From Phocoena phocoena (taxonomy: Eukaryota; Chordata; Mammalia; Artiodactyla; Phocoenidae), in NCBI RefSeq assembly GCF_963924675.1, contig NC_089238.1, positions 25,959,815 through 26,023,814 of the forward strand: a stretch of DNA of 64,000 nucleotides. The letters are read 5' to 3'. The translations under genes and the position numbers were made by a program. Of this stretch, positions 1-12,766 are shown in pieces. Under the pieces are notes generated by a model, which was not told where the DNA came from, made no database searches, and saw only the letters and a list, made by a program, of their open reading frames with translations. Position 1 is the stretch's first letter. Every line of letters begins with the position of its first letter.

Positions 1-31
1 TTTAGGACAGTTAATTCAGAGTTATTCCAAC

Positions 32-161
32 CTTCTTGTTTGGCTAAAGAGCTTGCAAGAGGCTTCTCAGGAGGCAAGTCTAATCCTACAGGGGCCTGAC
101 ACTGGAGGTCTTTTTCTGCCTCATTGTCCACGCGGTCTCGATCTCGCTTCTTTTTATCTTC
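32..161 (-). CDS. BRD7: BRD7 coding exon 3 (bromodomain-containing protein 7)
   Basis: This exon continues the BRD7 reading frame from exon 2. On the minus strand an acceptor (CATTTAG, AG at 162-163) precedes GAAGATAAAAAG, and a GT donor at 30-31 follows. The 130 bp encode 43 codons plus one base: a basic start (EDKKKRDRDRV) followed by an acidic and proline-containing stretch (LDLPPEKPL) ending SSLAKQE, as in the part of mammalian BRD7 just before the bromodomain. BRD7 is a nuclear acetyl-lysine reader and a subunit of the PBAF SWI/SNF chromatin-remodelling complex; this segment is the charged N-terminal linker. The bromodomain exons lie beyond the window's left edge. Phase is 0 at the start and 1 at the end, which fits the exon-2 join. 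No stop or frameshift is present. Confidence 0.93.
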
Positions 162-359
162 CTAAATGGAACAAAGGGAGATAATTTAGAAATACTCCAG
201 AATCAATACCTCTAAAACAAATCATTTTAATTTCAGTGGAAAAAAAGAAGACACCACTGAAAAGGTTATTAATAATGAAATCTTAATGTATTTTACTGCC
301 ATCTACTGGAAAATGAGAGAATAATATGTTCACAAAGGGGAAAAAAAAAGTGCTTCTAT

Positions 360-1990
360 ATGGTAGAAACAACCAATTAGAAAAATAATACTATTCACAA
401 AAGCAAGATAATATACCCAGGAGTAAATCTAATAAAAGATGAGCAATACCTTTTAGGAAAAATTATGAAAAATTACTGAAAGGCCACTGTGGAAGATCTG
501 AATAAAGGAGATATACCATGTTCATGAACTGAAAGATAGTCAATTTGCTCCAAAGTAATCTATAAATAAAATGTAATGCCTATCAAAATTGTGAGACAGG
601 ATTTTTCATGAAATTTGATAAGCCAATTGTATAATATACCTTGAAGAGTGAGTCATCAAGAATATTCAGAACAGTTTTGAAAAAGGTCACAATAAAATGT
701 CTTATCAGATATTAAGTATTTGTATAAAGTGATAATCAAGACAATGTGGGTCTGACACAGGGACAAACGGACCTATAGAACGTATCAAAGAGCCCAGAAA
801 CAGACCCATGCACATAGAAAAGTCTTCGATGTATCACAGATTGGCATTACAAATCAATAACAAAAGGGTAGTGCTGGGACAACTGGTTATCTACATTTAA
901 AAAGAATATGAAATTAGATCTCCACCTCATACCACATGTAAAAGTAAATTTCAGATAAATTAGACTTAATTTTAAACTTGAGATAAAGTAAAAGAATCTT
1001 TATGACTCGAGAGGAGGGATTTTCTTATCTATAAAGCTAAAAGACTAGCCTATTGACTGAGAAACACAAATAACTCAAAGTATTAGCAAAGATTACATAA
1101 AGAGCACCTACAGATTCATGTAAAAAGGTAAATAACCCAATAGAAAATGGGTAAAGGGTATCATAAGTAATTCCCAGAAAAAAAACTGGAAATGTTAAGA
1201 AACATGAAAACTAGCTTCAGGCTTCCTGGAACTCTGGGAATTATGAATTTAAAAACTGGAAGGCATTTCACATCTCTATGATTGGTAAAAATTAAAATGT
1301 CTAAAAATGTCAAGTTTTGATAAAAATGTGGAGAAATGGGGCTCTCATACCTTGCAGATGGGTGAGTAAATAGGTACAACCATTAGGAGAACAATAAACA
1401 ATATCTAATGAAGCTGAAGCTACCTTTATCCTACTTCTCAGCTATTCTACTCCTGGGCATATACCCTAGAGAAACTTCCTTTCACAAGTGTACATGTACA
1501 CATGTGGCAAGTTTATTACAGGACTCTGTGAAATAGTAAAAAATTAGGAACAACCCGCTAAAAGGAAAATGGATTAATAAATTATGGCATATTTACATAG
1601 CAAGTAATATTAATAGTCTGAAGTTACACTGTATCAGCAGGTATTATATTCAGAAACATAATTTCTGGAGGAAAAAGTTGAGAATTATTACAAGATTAGT
1701 TACACAAGTTTTGAAAATATATTAGTGTATTTTACAAACGTATGCAGAAGGAGTAAAATTATAAAAACAAGTTTTCATGTGATGCACACCAAATTCATGG
1801 TCCTCTGTAGGGAATGAGGAAGAGGAATGGATTCTGGCAGGGTACACAGAAAGCTTCATCTGTGTCTATACTCTAATTTCTTAAAAAAAACAAAACCCAA
1901 AAATACGAGCAAAAGGCAAAATGTTACGATTTGTTAAAGCTGAATGGTTGATATCCAGGTGGTAGTTTTTGTTTTTTTAATTCTCTGTTC
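360..1990 (+). mobile_element. Old L1 LINE, 3' part
   Basis: Degenerate L1 ORF2 and 3' UTR sequence in plus orientation. Recognisable pieces include the ORF2 stretch around 500-700 and the C-terminal part near 1420-1600 (CTCCTGGGCATATACCCTAG). All frames carry many stops. Confidence 0.75.
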
Positions 1991-2115
1991 TTTGAATTTT
2001 AAAAATTAAATTTTATAGTAAAATTGTCCCAAAATGTCTATTTTATGCTCAAGATTCTCAATGGGATCTTAATTTTCTTGGCCTATGTCCAAATTTCTTG
2101 TTCTAGTATCTAGAG

Positions 2116-2625
2116 CAGTGGTTCTCAAAGTGTGGTTCCCAGACCAGCAACATCAGCATCATCTGGGAAACTGCTAGAAATGCAAACTCTGAGGTCTCAC
2201 TATGGTTCTCAAGCTTCAGTGTGCATCAGAATCACCTGAAGGTCTTGTTAAAACACCAATGACGGGCTTCCCTGGTGGCGCAGTGGTTGAGAGTCCGCCT
2301 GCCGATGCAGGGGACACGGGTTCGTGCTCCGGTCCAGGAAGATCCCACATGCCGCGGAGCGGCTGGGCCCGTGAGCCGTGGTCACTGAGCCTGTGCGTCC
2401 GGAGCCTGTGCTCCGCGACGGGAGAGGCCACAACAGTGAGAGGCCCGCGTACCACCAAAAAACAAACAAAAAACAAACAAACAAAGAAAACACCAATGAC
2501 TAGGCCCTGTCCCCAGAATTACCGATCCAGTAGGTCTAGAGTAGAGCCTCTGAATCTGCATTACTAACAAGTTTCTAGGCTATGTGGGTGTTGCCAGTGC
2601 AGTGATCACACTTTGAGTATCACTG
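2116..2625. mobile_element. MER5A-type hAT remnants, split by a SINE
   Basis: The segment 2116-2200 begins CAGTGGTTCTCAAAGTGTGG, the terminal repeat of MER5A read from its far end. A second piece in the other orientation (2202-2249 and 2501-2625) ends CTTTGAGTATCACTG. Together they look like two opposed partial copies of this non-autonomous hAT element, the second interrupted by a CHR SINE. Confidence 0.75.
2264..2486 (+). mobile_element. CHR-type cetacean SINE
   Basis: Full-length tRNA-derived SINE starting GGGCTTCCCTGGTGGCGCAG, with a pol III B-box-like GGTTCGTGC and an A-rich tail. Perfect 14-bp target duplication AAAACACCAATGAC at 2250-2263 and 2487-2500. Confidence 0.95.
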
Positions 2626-2800
2626 ATACAGAACTTCACATTCTATTCTCAGAGCCCAAAGCATCTAATACAGAATATATGACTGACTGAAGCTCCAGAG
2701 AACAATGTTATAAACTGTACTCATTGTGCACTTGATGTCAGTTTCCATTAAGTTGACTGCTATCTTTTTTATGGCCTCATATTTTGGAGCAGCAATTTTT

Positions 2801-3006
2801 TTTTTTTTTTTTTGTGGTACGCGGGCCCCTCACTGTTGTGGCCTCTCCCATTGCGGAGCACAGGCTCTGGACACGCAGCCTCAGTGGCCATGGCTCACGG
2901 GCCCAGCCGCTCCGCGGCACGTGGGATCTTCCCGGACCGGGGCACGAACCCGTGTCCCCTGCATCGGCAGGCGGACTCTCAACCACTGCGCCACCAGGGA
3001 AGCCCT
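2801..3006 (-). mobile_element. CHR-type cetacean SINE
   Basis: Reverse-oriented copy with a poly-T start and AGGGAAGCCC end. Target duplication GAGCAGCAATTTTT at 2787-2800 and 3007-3020. Confidence 0.95.
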
Positions 3007-3233
3007 GAGCAGCAATTTTTGACTCAGGAAAGTTTTGTATCTTTTCCCCAGAAAAACTAGTGTGAATCTTTTATAGGTTGGCAGGTTTAGAACAACTGTT
3101 CAATGGAAAAAAGACCCTCAGAGACAAGATCTCTTCCTATTAAACATAAATTGTGGATAGAGGACAGCCTGAAAAGGCAGTAAGCACTCTCCTAGGTGGA
3201 AAGAACTAAGGCCATAGTACAAGAAGTCTGGAG

Positions 3234-3437
3234 TAGGGGTTGGCAAACTTTTTTTTTTTTGTGAACGGCCAGGTAGCATAATTTATGCTTTGTGGTCCAT
3301 GATGTCTGTCGCAACTACTAACCTTTGCTGGTATAGCAGGAAAGCAGCCACAGACAATATGTAAATGAATGGGTGTGGCTATGTTCTAATAAAACTTTAT
3401 TTACAGAATCAGGTGGTGCTTGCTCTAGTTTGCTGAC
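3234..3437 (+). mobile_element. hAT-type non-autonomous DNA transposon remnant
   Basis: Starts TAGGGGTTGGCAAACTTTTT and includes AATAAAACTTTATTTACA. It is the same family as the copy at 52,635-52,986. It looks like a Charlie-type MITE; I am not sure of the family name. Confidence 0.65.
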
Positions 3438-4164
3438 ACATGGTCTAGAGGCTCAAGTTCTTGCTCTAGCTTCATCCTTAACACACTCTGACCTTCTTAG
3501 GCACTCGTTTACTCTCACTAGGCCTCTTTATCACCTGCAAGATAGAGATTCAACTGCTGATTCTTATTTTAGAGTTTATGAGATGGTGAAATGACCATGA
3601 AACAGAAAAGCTGAAAAAGTACCAAAGGAAGGTATAATGTCTCTGTACTACCCCTATCTGGTAACTTTATCTAGTTAGACTGGTCTACAGTGACCACTTT
3701 ACTATTTGGTATGGCAAGAGAATACTGCCTTCTGGGCCAGAGTCCAAAAGAAAAAAAGAATATAAAAAACATATACTTGGAAACTACCCTAAAGTGAAAG
3801 GAGATATTGTAACATGTTATTGCCAGACTAGATATTAGGAGATCTAGCTTCTAATTTACCAGAATGTAAACCTGAACAAGTTATTCCACTGTTTTAGTCT
3901 TTGTTTTACCTGTAAAACAAGAGGCTCTGATCTCTATAGTTCTCTCTCCACCTAACATTCTGATTCCTACCTTCCAATTTTTTTTTTATGATTTCAAAAT
4001 ACTATAGAACCCTACTGTTAACGTCACTTGTAATAGATAACGTAAAACCGGAACTTAACACAGTTCTGGTTAAGAGCGGTTTATTTTTCTAATTACATAG
4101 AGAAAACTGAACAAAAATACTAAAGCCATTTAACTTCAGGTAGGAGGGTTTATAATTTCAGTTT

Positions 4165-4400
4165 ATAAAATGGGTTCAAATTCTGGCTTTGCCACTTATT
4201 AGCTATGAGATCATGGATCAAGTACATAATTTTTGTGGGGGGACTGATTTCCTCATCCCTAAAATAGACACAACAATACCTACCTCAGAAGAGTGTTTTG
4301 AGGATTAAATAAGATAGTGTATGTGAATGTTTAGCACAGTGCCTACCTAGCACATGGTGAACACTCATTCATTCATGCATTCAATAAATAAATGAGGTTC
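4165..4400 (+). repeat. MIR SINE
   Basis: MIR core features: loss-of-codon-free sequence such as GAGGATTAAATAAGATAGTG, then GCACAGTGCCTACCTAGCAC. Confidence 0.75.
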
Positions 4401-5594
4401 TACTGTGTGGATATTTACTGGTGGATAAACAAACACAGCCCTGCCCTTAGGAAGCCAACAGGGTAAAAAGCCACAGACATCAAACAACTTAGTAAAAGAA
4501 ACCCAAACAGATTTCAAGGAGAGGATAACTGCTGGGTGAATCTAATTTAGACTGGAGAAGTATGGGAAAGCTTCTATAAAGAAGTAACATCTGAGTTGAG
4601 ATCTGAAGGAGAGAAAATTTAGCCGGGTTGGGGGTGGGAACAGAATTCCAGGGAGAGTAAATATCCTGTGTGTATGAAGGTCTGAGGCAGGAGAGAAAAA
4701 CAGTGGCTATTTCCATAACTACAAACACATTGCATTTATGTCAGACTAGATTCTCATTTATCCATGACTCAATGGCAAGTTATTTTATTAATTCATAACA
4801 CCTCTGAAGTAAATCTTTGCTCATATTATTAATATTATAACACTCATTGCATGTCATAGACACATTTGCCTCTTTCTGGAGTTCCTGGTGGGCAGAGGCC
4901 CAAGTCTTATTCAGCTCTGTACCCCCAAGCTCAATAATGCCTAATACATAATATTTGTAGAATTAATTCATCACAAGAGACAGCGTGAAATGGTAACGTG
5001 AAAGCATGAGAAGTAACAGCTGAAGTTCTAGGTACTATCCTTCACATTGGTCACTTTTGTAGGAGAGGTATACATACATAGATATCTATGTCTATATTCA
5101 AATAATGCTTCCAGTGTACAAAACAATTTCAGAACTTTGCTTTGTTTTAACAGCTGATTTTAGAATTCAACTGAAAAAATCAGTTTTATTACTTTGAAGC
5201 TACACCTCATCTTTGGCCCTCCGTTGCATCTGCCACATAATTTAGCTCTTACCTCTATGATGCTTTCCCCTACTTCCCCAAGGCATAATGAGAAACACTT
5301 TCCTCTGGACTCCCAGAACACTTTATTCATACCTCTATTAGAACTTACCAGGCCATGAAGTTTATTTATCCTTTTGTGTCTGATTTCCCAGCCCAACTCT
5401 GAGCTCCTGCAGAGCAGGAACTATATTTTATTTATCATTTGAGTCCAGTGCATCATAGGTTTCTGGTAGATATTTGTTGAATAAACAAAAAAATAAATAA
5501 TCCTTCTATCAGAGGACCAACACTACTCTTATGCCCTTAGTCAGAGTCCTTTCTTCTCTGGGAAGATCTTCTGTGATTAAGAGGACCACCTCAG

Positions 5595-5935
5595 AGGGCT
5601 TCCCTGGTGGGGCAGTGGTTGAGAATCCGCCTGTCAAGGCAGAGGACACGGGTTCGAGCCCTGGTCCGGGAAGATCCCACATGCCGTGGAGCAACTGAGC
5701 TTGTGCGCCACAGCTACTGAGCCTGCGCTCTAGAGCCCGCAAGCCACAACTACTGAAGCCCGTAAGCCTAGAGCTGTGCCAGCAACAAGAGAAGCCACCG
5801 CAATGAGAAGCCTGCGCACCACAACGAAGAGTAGCCCCTGCTTGCTGCAACTAGAGAAAGCCTGCGCGCAGCAATGAAGACGCAATGCAGCCCAAAAAAA
5901 TAAATAAATAAATTTATTTAAAAAAAAAAAAAAGA
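5595..5935 (+). mobile_element. Long CHR-type SINE variant (about 340 bp)
   Basis: Begins like the short CHR copies, then has an extended tRNA-unrelated body with repeated GAGCCTGCG and CCACAACTACTGAAGCC motifs and an AT-rich tail. Perfect 16-bp target duplication AAGAGGACCACCTCAG at 5579-5594 and 5936-5951. Confidence 0.95.
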
Positions 5936-6119
5936 AAGAGGACCACCTCAGGAGGGAACAGCAAAATGGGAAAAAGCGGAGAGGATTTTCTGCCAGCCCA
6001 AATAAGCCATAGCAGCCCTGAGACCTTGGGTATGGCAGATTCATACAAAAGAAGTCAATGAATTGTGTTTTGAGAGAATTCCCACACTGCTCAACAATTA
6101 CAGTCATTCATTTCTCCTC

Positions 6120-6275
6120 TCTAGTTGTAAGCTACTTTACAGTTAACTCAGCAACAAAATGAGATACTAACAGTACCTACCCCATAAAGCTATTAAGTAT
6201 TAAAAGAGTAAATATAAAGAAATCAGAACAATGCCTAGCATATAGTAAACACTCAAATGTTAGTTTTTATAGTAT
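6120..6275 (+). repeat. MIR fragment
   Basis: Weak MIR similarity (TATTAAAAGAGTAAATATAA, then ATGCCTAGCATATAGTAAAC). Confidence 0.5.
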
Positions 6276-6371
6276 GTATGCCCCTTGGGACCTAGTATAG
6301 TGTTTAATAAAAACAGGAATTTATTGTATATGAATAAGTTTTAAATTTTCATTAAAAGTCTTACTTACACT

Positions 6372-6510
6372 GGGACTTCCCTGGTGTCCAGTGGTTAAGA
6401 CACCACGCTTCCACTGTAGGGGACGTGGGTTCGATCCCTGGTCGGGGAACTAAGATCCCACATTCCACATGCCGCCCGGCGCGGCCGAAAAAAGTAAATA
6501 AATAAAAATT
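6372..6510 (+). mobile_element. Short tRNA-derived SINE
   Basis: Starts GGGACTTCCCTGGTGTCCAG with the B-box-like GGTTCGATCCC and an A-rich tail. Imperfect flanking repeats (TAAAAGTCTTACTTA and TAAAAGTTTTACTTA). Confidence 0.85.
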
Positions 6511-6524
6511 TAAAAGTTTTACTT

Positions 6525-7105
6525 AATTTGAAAAGATATATGCACTCCTATGTTCAGTGCAGCATTATTTATAATAGCCAAGATATGGAAACAATCTGAG
6601 TGCCTATCAATGGACGAATGGAAAAAAAAGGATGCATATATACACACACACGTGTGTGTATATATACATATGTATACATACACGATGAAATATTATTCAG
6701 CCATAAAAAAAGACGAAATCTTGCCATTTGCAACAATATGGATGGACCTTGAGGATATTATGCTAAGTGAAACAAGTCAGATGGAGAAAGACAAATATTG
6801 TTATGATTCCACCCATATGTGGAATACAAAAAACAAACAAGAAAACAAAATAAATGAACAAATCAAACAAAAAAACCCTGAACACATAGATACAAAGCAC
6901 AGAGTAGTGGTTACCAGAGGGGAACGGGAGGAGGGTGAAATGGGTAAAAAGAATCAACTGTATGGTGATGGATGGAAACTAAACTTTTGGTGGTGGGCAT
7001 GCTGTACTGTATACAAAAGTAGAAATATAATGCTGTACACATGAAACTGATATAATGTTATCAACTAATGTTACATAAATAAAAAATAAATCAATAAAAC
7101 AAAAT
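6525..7105 (+). mobile_element. L1 LINE 3' fragment
   Basis: End of ORF2 and the 3' UTR in plus orientation. A 164-codon open frame (6550-7044) carries the ORF2 C-terminal signature (MKYYSAIKKDEI, WMDLEDIMLSETSQ) and continues into the UTR and an A-rich tail. 5'-truncated, not functional. Confidence 0.88.
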
Positions 7106-8070
7106 TTTACTTAACTCTAGCATTGTGAATAATATCCTATATATTTAATGCTCATGATTTTAAAAAATTTAAAGAAAAACACCTGTCATTTTATTTTGAT
7201 AACATCCCGAGCAACGGGACTAGCCTAACTTCTTTGAGCATCTAAACCTGAAGCTGACTCGCAAAGCTGTTGAGACAGAATTCGGGTTAGGATTATGCTT
7301 TTCTGAAGAACAGGTCTGAGTTTCACTGAAAGAATTTAGACCTCTCATCTGAGCTACTTCAATAAAAAGCCTTCTAAGTAGGTCTCCTTACACCCAGTCT
7401 CTACTCTCTTCAATATCTGCTAGATACTGTTAACAGATTACCGTTACTAAGGCTCAACATTTTATCATTCTTCCACTCAGAAAGTTTTTGACTCTCTACT
7501 GCTTACATATTCAAGTTCAAACTCCCTACTCTGCCAGCTCAACTGCCTCTCAGATCTTATCCCATACTCCTCTTCACGTATTCTGTGCTTCAAAAACAGA
7601 ACTACTTTATGTCCCTTGTACACACCCTCACATTTGCCCACTTTCATGCTATTGTTCTTAGTTCTCCACACGGTGTGCAAGCTTCCTTACTTCTGCAGTA
7701 ATGTACCATTCTGTTCAGGTATCAGCTTCTCAAGTCAGCATATAAATGGAAAGTGGGTTGTCAGGTTACCTTTGAAAATATCTGAAGTAGCCCATAAAGT
7801 ATAATACTCATGGCTTTATACATATGATCCTTTATGTAATAGTATGATATGAAAAGAATATTTCTACTACACTGCAGTAATAGCTCAGAATACATAGTTG
7901 ACCCCATGTTGGCTGTAGAGTTAACATCACTGTACTCTGATTTCTAAAGACTAGAGTTATGCCAGCAGGCAAATACTTTGCCACCTGCTTGGCATTCAAA
8001 TGTTTAAGAAAAAAAAAAGCCAACACACCGGTGTTGTGCAGATTATGGTATGATTAAAACTAAAGCATGG

Positions 8071-8298
8071 GGACTTCCCTGGCAGTCCAGTGGTTAAGAC
8101 ATCGCCTTCCAATGCAGGGCGTACGGGTTCGATCCCTGGTCAGGGAGCTAAGATCCCACATGCCTCGTGGCCAAAAAAACAAAACATAAAACAGAAGCAA
8201 TATTGTAAAAAATTCAATAAAGACGTTAAAAAATGGTCCACATCAAAAAAATCTTAAAAAAACAAAAAACCAGCCCCCCCCCCAAAAAAAAAAAAAAC
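8071..8298 (+). mobile_element. tRNA-derived SINE with long A-rich tail
   Basis: Starts GGACTTCCCTGGCAGTCCAG with GGTTCGATCCCTGGTC. The tail contains homopolymer runs (C9 then A14 near 8275-8297). Perfect 15-bp target duplication AAAACTAAAGCATGG at 8056-8070 and 8299-8313. Confidence 0.92.
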
Positions 8299-9225
8299 AA
8301 AACTAAAGCATGGTGTGCTTTTAATGCTGTGGCTGGTATTAAATACCACTGCTCTACAAGGAGAAACAATACTGATCCTATCTGTTGGGGCATTTTAAAC
8401 TAGTATAATCAGAGCCTTCCTACTCAAAAGAAGAATATTACTTAACTTTATATGACATCTTTGAGAAATTACAGGGTTTTATGTTGTAAACATCTGTGCT
8501 TTCCCAAAACTTTATCTTCTCCTTATTTTCCTAAGTAAAAGATTCCTGATTTTTATTAGGATTTAATGCCCCCAACCCTTTCCCTAAACTAAGACATTTC
8601 CCAGCCTCCCTAGCAGCAAGGGTGGCTAAGTGATTAAGTTCTGGCTAATGAAATATAAGCAGAAGTTATGAATGCCTTTTAGAAAAACACTTTAAAAGGG
8701 AAAGGACATGTTTTATCTTTTTCTTGTGCCCTTCCCCCTTCCTGCTACATGAACTAACAGAAGAGTCACCAGTCCCTCAGAACCACACATACTCTAGCCC
8801 CTTTCAGGCCCACAGGTGTCACATGGCTGACTTTCCCCAAGAAAAGACCAGAAGCAACTGCTGTTCCTAAAACTCCCCGGAGATCCAGAGTACAGCTCAG
8901 AGAAAGGTGTCCTTCTGGAGTCTCCCTAGCAAAGGAACCCCTCTTCCCCCTCCCCAGTCCAGCCTGGAGAAAAGAGATAACCCAAACAGGCTCTACAGAA
9001 CCAGTGACACCCCAGAAGTATCCCACAGTCCCTAGCCCTGAGTCCTGGGGAAGTGGGACCTTGGGCAAATTCATTTCAATTCTGAGTTTCCACTTTACCT
9101 TCTGTACAATGGAAATCATCCACCTCCCTGCCCTACTTTGGGTGTTATTTCCAAATGAAACTGTGGATGCGAAAGCATGTTAATTTGCAATGAAATAAAA
9201 ATATATAGGTGGCTAATGATACTTA

Positions 9226-11200
9226 GAGCCACCGTCAAGAAAGGGCAGAGGGGGAGACTTCCAGGAACCTATCCTGAAGATATCCTTATAAAAGTATACA
9301 AAGCGATGTGAACAATGAGGTTCAATGCAGTATTATTTGTAACATTCACAAGTTATATAAAATAAAATATGGTACAGTAATATAACCAAATACAATGTAG
9401 TTAATAAAAAGATGAGATAATTGATAAAACAAGAAAAGAGGAGTAGGAGTATATCAGCTGGCATAATGGTAGAAACTGCCAGAACTAAACCCAAAAGTGG
9501 TTAAAAGGGGTTCAACTTCCAGTTAAACGAGATGATGGCGGGAAAAGAGTACAGAAGAGACGACAGTGGGTGAAAGATATCAACACACTTGGGAGAGGAG
9601 TCTGCAGATCAGAGAAGATACCTCCTGCATGCAAGGAGGGAGACACCTCTGAGAAAAGTTCTAACCCCAGAAACCTGGAAAAGCACAAAACTTTGGCGGC
9701 TCCCAATCAAAATGATCAGGTCTCTGTTTAGTGATGCCCACAGTGAAGTCCATCAGCTGACAAACTTTGTCTAGGCACAAAGCATATAATCAGCCTTTTT
9801 GTGCTTCACATTTAAATACAGATAGATTACAAACGCTCAACAGATAACTAACTGATGCTTTTAACACAAAAGGAAGAGACCAGATAAAATGAAGAACTTG
9901 AGGGGAAATAGAGACAGTGCAAGGAACAAAAAAAAAACTTAGAAGAAAAATATCAAAAAAACTCATCAATTAATATTTCAGAGAAATAAAAGATCCTGCA
10001 TGTAAAAACAAGAACAGGATGTTATTAAAACAAGGACAGTTAGAAAACATGAAAAAGTTCTTGGAAATTCAAAATACAAGGTCTGAAATAAAATTCAAGA
10101 GCAGAGCCAGAAGACAAAGTTTAGGAACTCTCTTTGAAGGTAGAACACAAAGAACAAAGAGGAAAAAGAGGAGAAAAAAACATAAGAAAATTAGAGGATC
10201 AGTCCAGAAGTCCAACATCTAAATGGCAGGGGTTCTAGAAAGAGAGAAGAGAGAGAATGGAGGGAAGGAAGCTATCACAGAAATACTTCAAGCAAACATC
10301 TCAGACCTGAAGGCAAGAATATCCGTTGTGCAACAGACTACTGAAGATAAAGGGGAAGATTCTAAACATTTTGAGAGAGCACATACTGGTCATGTACAAA
10401 GGACTAAGTATCAGAAGGCAACAGACTTCTCAACAGCAAATCCAGAAGCCAGAAAACAACACGCAATGCTTTCAAAATTCTGGGAGAAAGTAATTTCCAA
10501 TTTGGAGTTCCATGCTGAGTCAAACCATCAATCTACATGAGGAGAGTATATGGGAGTAGAATAAAGATGTTCAAACATGTAAGAACTTACAAAAATCTAC
10601 CTCCTATGAATGCTTTCTTAGGAAGTTCGTAGAGTTAAGACTCCACCAGAACAAAGGAGTAAATCAAGAAGAAGACATGGGATCCAGAAAGAATGCAAAG
10701 GAGGCCTAGAGAACAGCTAGTCCAGATTAGAGCAGGAGGGGACAGAGGGCTGCAAGATGGATGTTTCCAAAAAAGGGAAAGTGTCTGACCATGTGAAAAA
10801 CAGAAATCAGATGGGTTTTACAAATCTGTTAGAAGTTTGGGAAGAATTAGTACATGATAACTAAACAAACGAAAGCAATTAATTAATTGGTCAAGATCAG
10901 ATCTGTATTTGTATATTCCATTTGTCTCCAGTGAAGAATAATTAGAAATAAACACTGAATATTGAGCTGTATCTACACTGGGAGAATGCAGGAAGGGAAA
11001 TTGGGGGCGTGAAGCAATATAAGGAGGCTAATTTAAATTCTCATCTTTTGCAACAGGATGTCAGTAAAAGATGTACACATAAATCAGTAAACAGCAATAT
11101 AAACCTACATTTAGAAATGGAGATAAACATCCAAAGAAAAAAAAAGTTTGGGAAGTAAAACTCCAGGATGGAGCAGGACACCGCTTTTATGTTAAAAGCC
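9226..11200 (+). mobile_element. Very old L1/HAL1-like remnant
   Basis: Degenerate LINE-like sequence. Two open frames at 10,019-10,540 resemble a decayed ORF1: a basic segment, then a stretch with ATDFSTANPEARKQ that recalls the L1 ORF1 C-terminal domain. Assignment is tentative and borders are approximate. Confidence 0.45.
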
Positions 11201-11213
11201 TTGTAGTACTCTT

Positions 11214-11475
11214 TACATTTTTTTTAATGTAATTTTTTTCAATTGGAGTATAACTGCTTTACAATGCTGTGTTAGTTTCTGCTGTACAACGAAGTGACTC
11301 AGCTATATGTATATATATATATATCCCCTCCCTCCCCCCCTTCCCCCCATCTAGGTCATCACGGAGCAACGAGCTGAGCTCCCTGTACCGCAGGTTCCCA
11401 CTAGCTATCTATTTCACACATGGTAGTGTATGTATGTCAAACCTACTCATGAATTACCTTACTCCTAACAGTAAA
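11214..11475 (-). mobile_element. L1 3' end fragment
   Basis: Reverse-oriented L1 3' UTR as found in whales and ungulates (GGAGTATAACTGCTTTACAA, then TTTCTGCTGTACAACGAAGT). 5'-truncated. Confidence 0.85.
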
Positions 11476-12210
11476 TAATTTTAAAAAAACGAAACAAAAC
11501 TTGTTACCTCTGAAGAGGAAGATTAAATGAGGTACCTGAGTGAGCAAAACTTTTTCCCTTCCATTTTGTTCACTTCTGTATTACTTGAATTTCTTAAAAA
11601 AAAAAATCATAGGCATATATGGCTTTTATAGTTTAGGGGAAAAAAACATTAGACAGTTCTATATATTGGCACAATCTAGACAAAAGGCAATAAACACTGG
11701 GGCAGAAAGGCATATAATTAAGAAATTCCAAAAAGAGAATCTCTAAGATTTAGTGACTTACCCATGTGTTTAATCACATGGACTAGAACATTTCTGTTGT
11801 ATATATAAATATAAAAAAAATAATAAGACTAAACCTACAGAAATCTAGCTTCAAGATCCAGTAACTGATTCAACAAGTCACTTCGTGACAGGTTAAATTT
11901 GGGAAGTGCCGAAGAAGTCTAGGACAATTCCAGGTATGTATGTGATCATCCTTGGAAGGAAAGTTAATTATTACTACTATTTATATAGAGATGGCAGCTA
12001 CTTTCTTTTTTACGTTCTATTAGCTGCAAATGGTTAAGAAAATGCTTATTTTCATCACTGGTGTCATATGCCTTAAAGGTCTCTGATCAAATTATCTCAT
12101 CAATAGACTCAAACTTTGTTCTAAAATATGAACGTTGTTCATTATGTATTTGGCATTATAGTATTTATTTCAGAACAAAACTTGAATCCCAATAGATCCC
12201 ATTTACTTTT

Positions 12211-12414
12211 TTTTTTTTTTTTGCGGTACGCGGGCCTCTCACTGTTGTGGTCTCTCCCGTTGCGGAACACAGGCTCCGGACGCGCAGGCTCAGCGGCCAT
12301 GGCTCACGGGCCCAGCCGCTCCGCAGCCTGTGGGATCTTCACGGACCGGGGCACGAACCCATGTCCCCTGCATCGGCAGGCGGACTCCCAACCACTGCGC
12401 CACCAGGGAAGCCC
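12211..12414 (-). mobile_element. CHR-type cetacean SINE
   Basis: Reverse copy in BRD7 intron 2, about 350 bp from exon 2. Perfect 13-bp target duplication CCCATTTACTTTT at 12198-12210 and 12415-12427. Confidence 0.95.
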
Positions 12415-12766
12415 CCCATTTACTTTTGAAATGACTATTTTCCACAAACCTCAAACACTGAGGCTTTCTTGAGCATGACTTTTACCTTTCCTAAGTGGTA
12501 GGAAGCAGCTCCTGAAAATCAGGACTTAGCTGCTCACTCACCTGATGTGTGAGTACAACTAAGAGTATAATTAAAGACAGAGCTGTTGAAACTCAGATGA
12601 TTCATGTTCCTATTCTGCCCTGCTCCTGCTCAAGACAAGTCCGATTTTACAAGCGTTTCAGCATCTCACTAGACACAAAGAAAATAAAGCAAGGCTGACA
12701 GCGGGAGGCGGCAACCCTCAGAAACTGGTACCACCTGCAAAGCTGAAGCAACGCAACGACCTTTAC

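Larger units (their letters stand above)
162..12766 (-). other. BRD7: BRD7 intron 2
   Basis: A 12.6-kb GT-AG intron separating exons 2 and 3. It holds the L1, SINE, MIR and hAT copies listed separately. The stretches 3441-4160, 4400-5578, 7100-8055, 8314-9225 and 11476-12197 show no recognisable gene or repeat. Confidence 0.9.

Noticed and set aside
2202..3060. Open frames on both strands of CHR SINEs (also near 12,200, 17,300, 22,000, 26,100, 30,700, 52,200)
   Set aside because: They recur with the same peptide text wherever the SINE occurs; they are translations of repeats.
6550..7044. 164-codon frame as a gene
   Set aside because: It is the L1 ORF2 C-terminus running into its 3' UTR.
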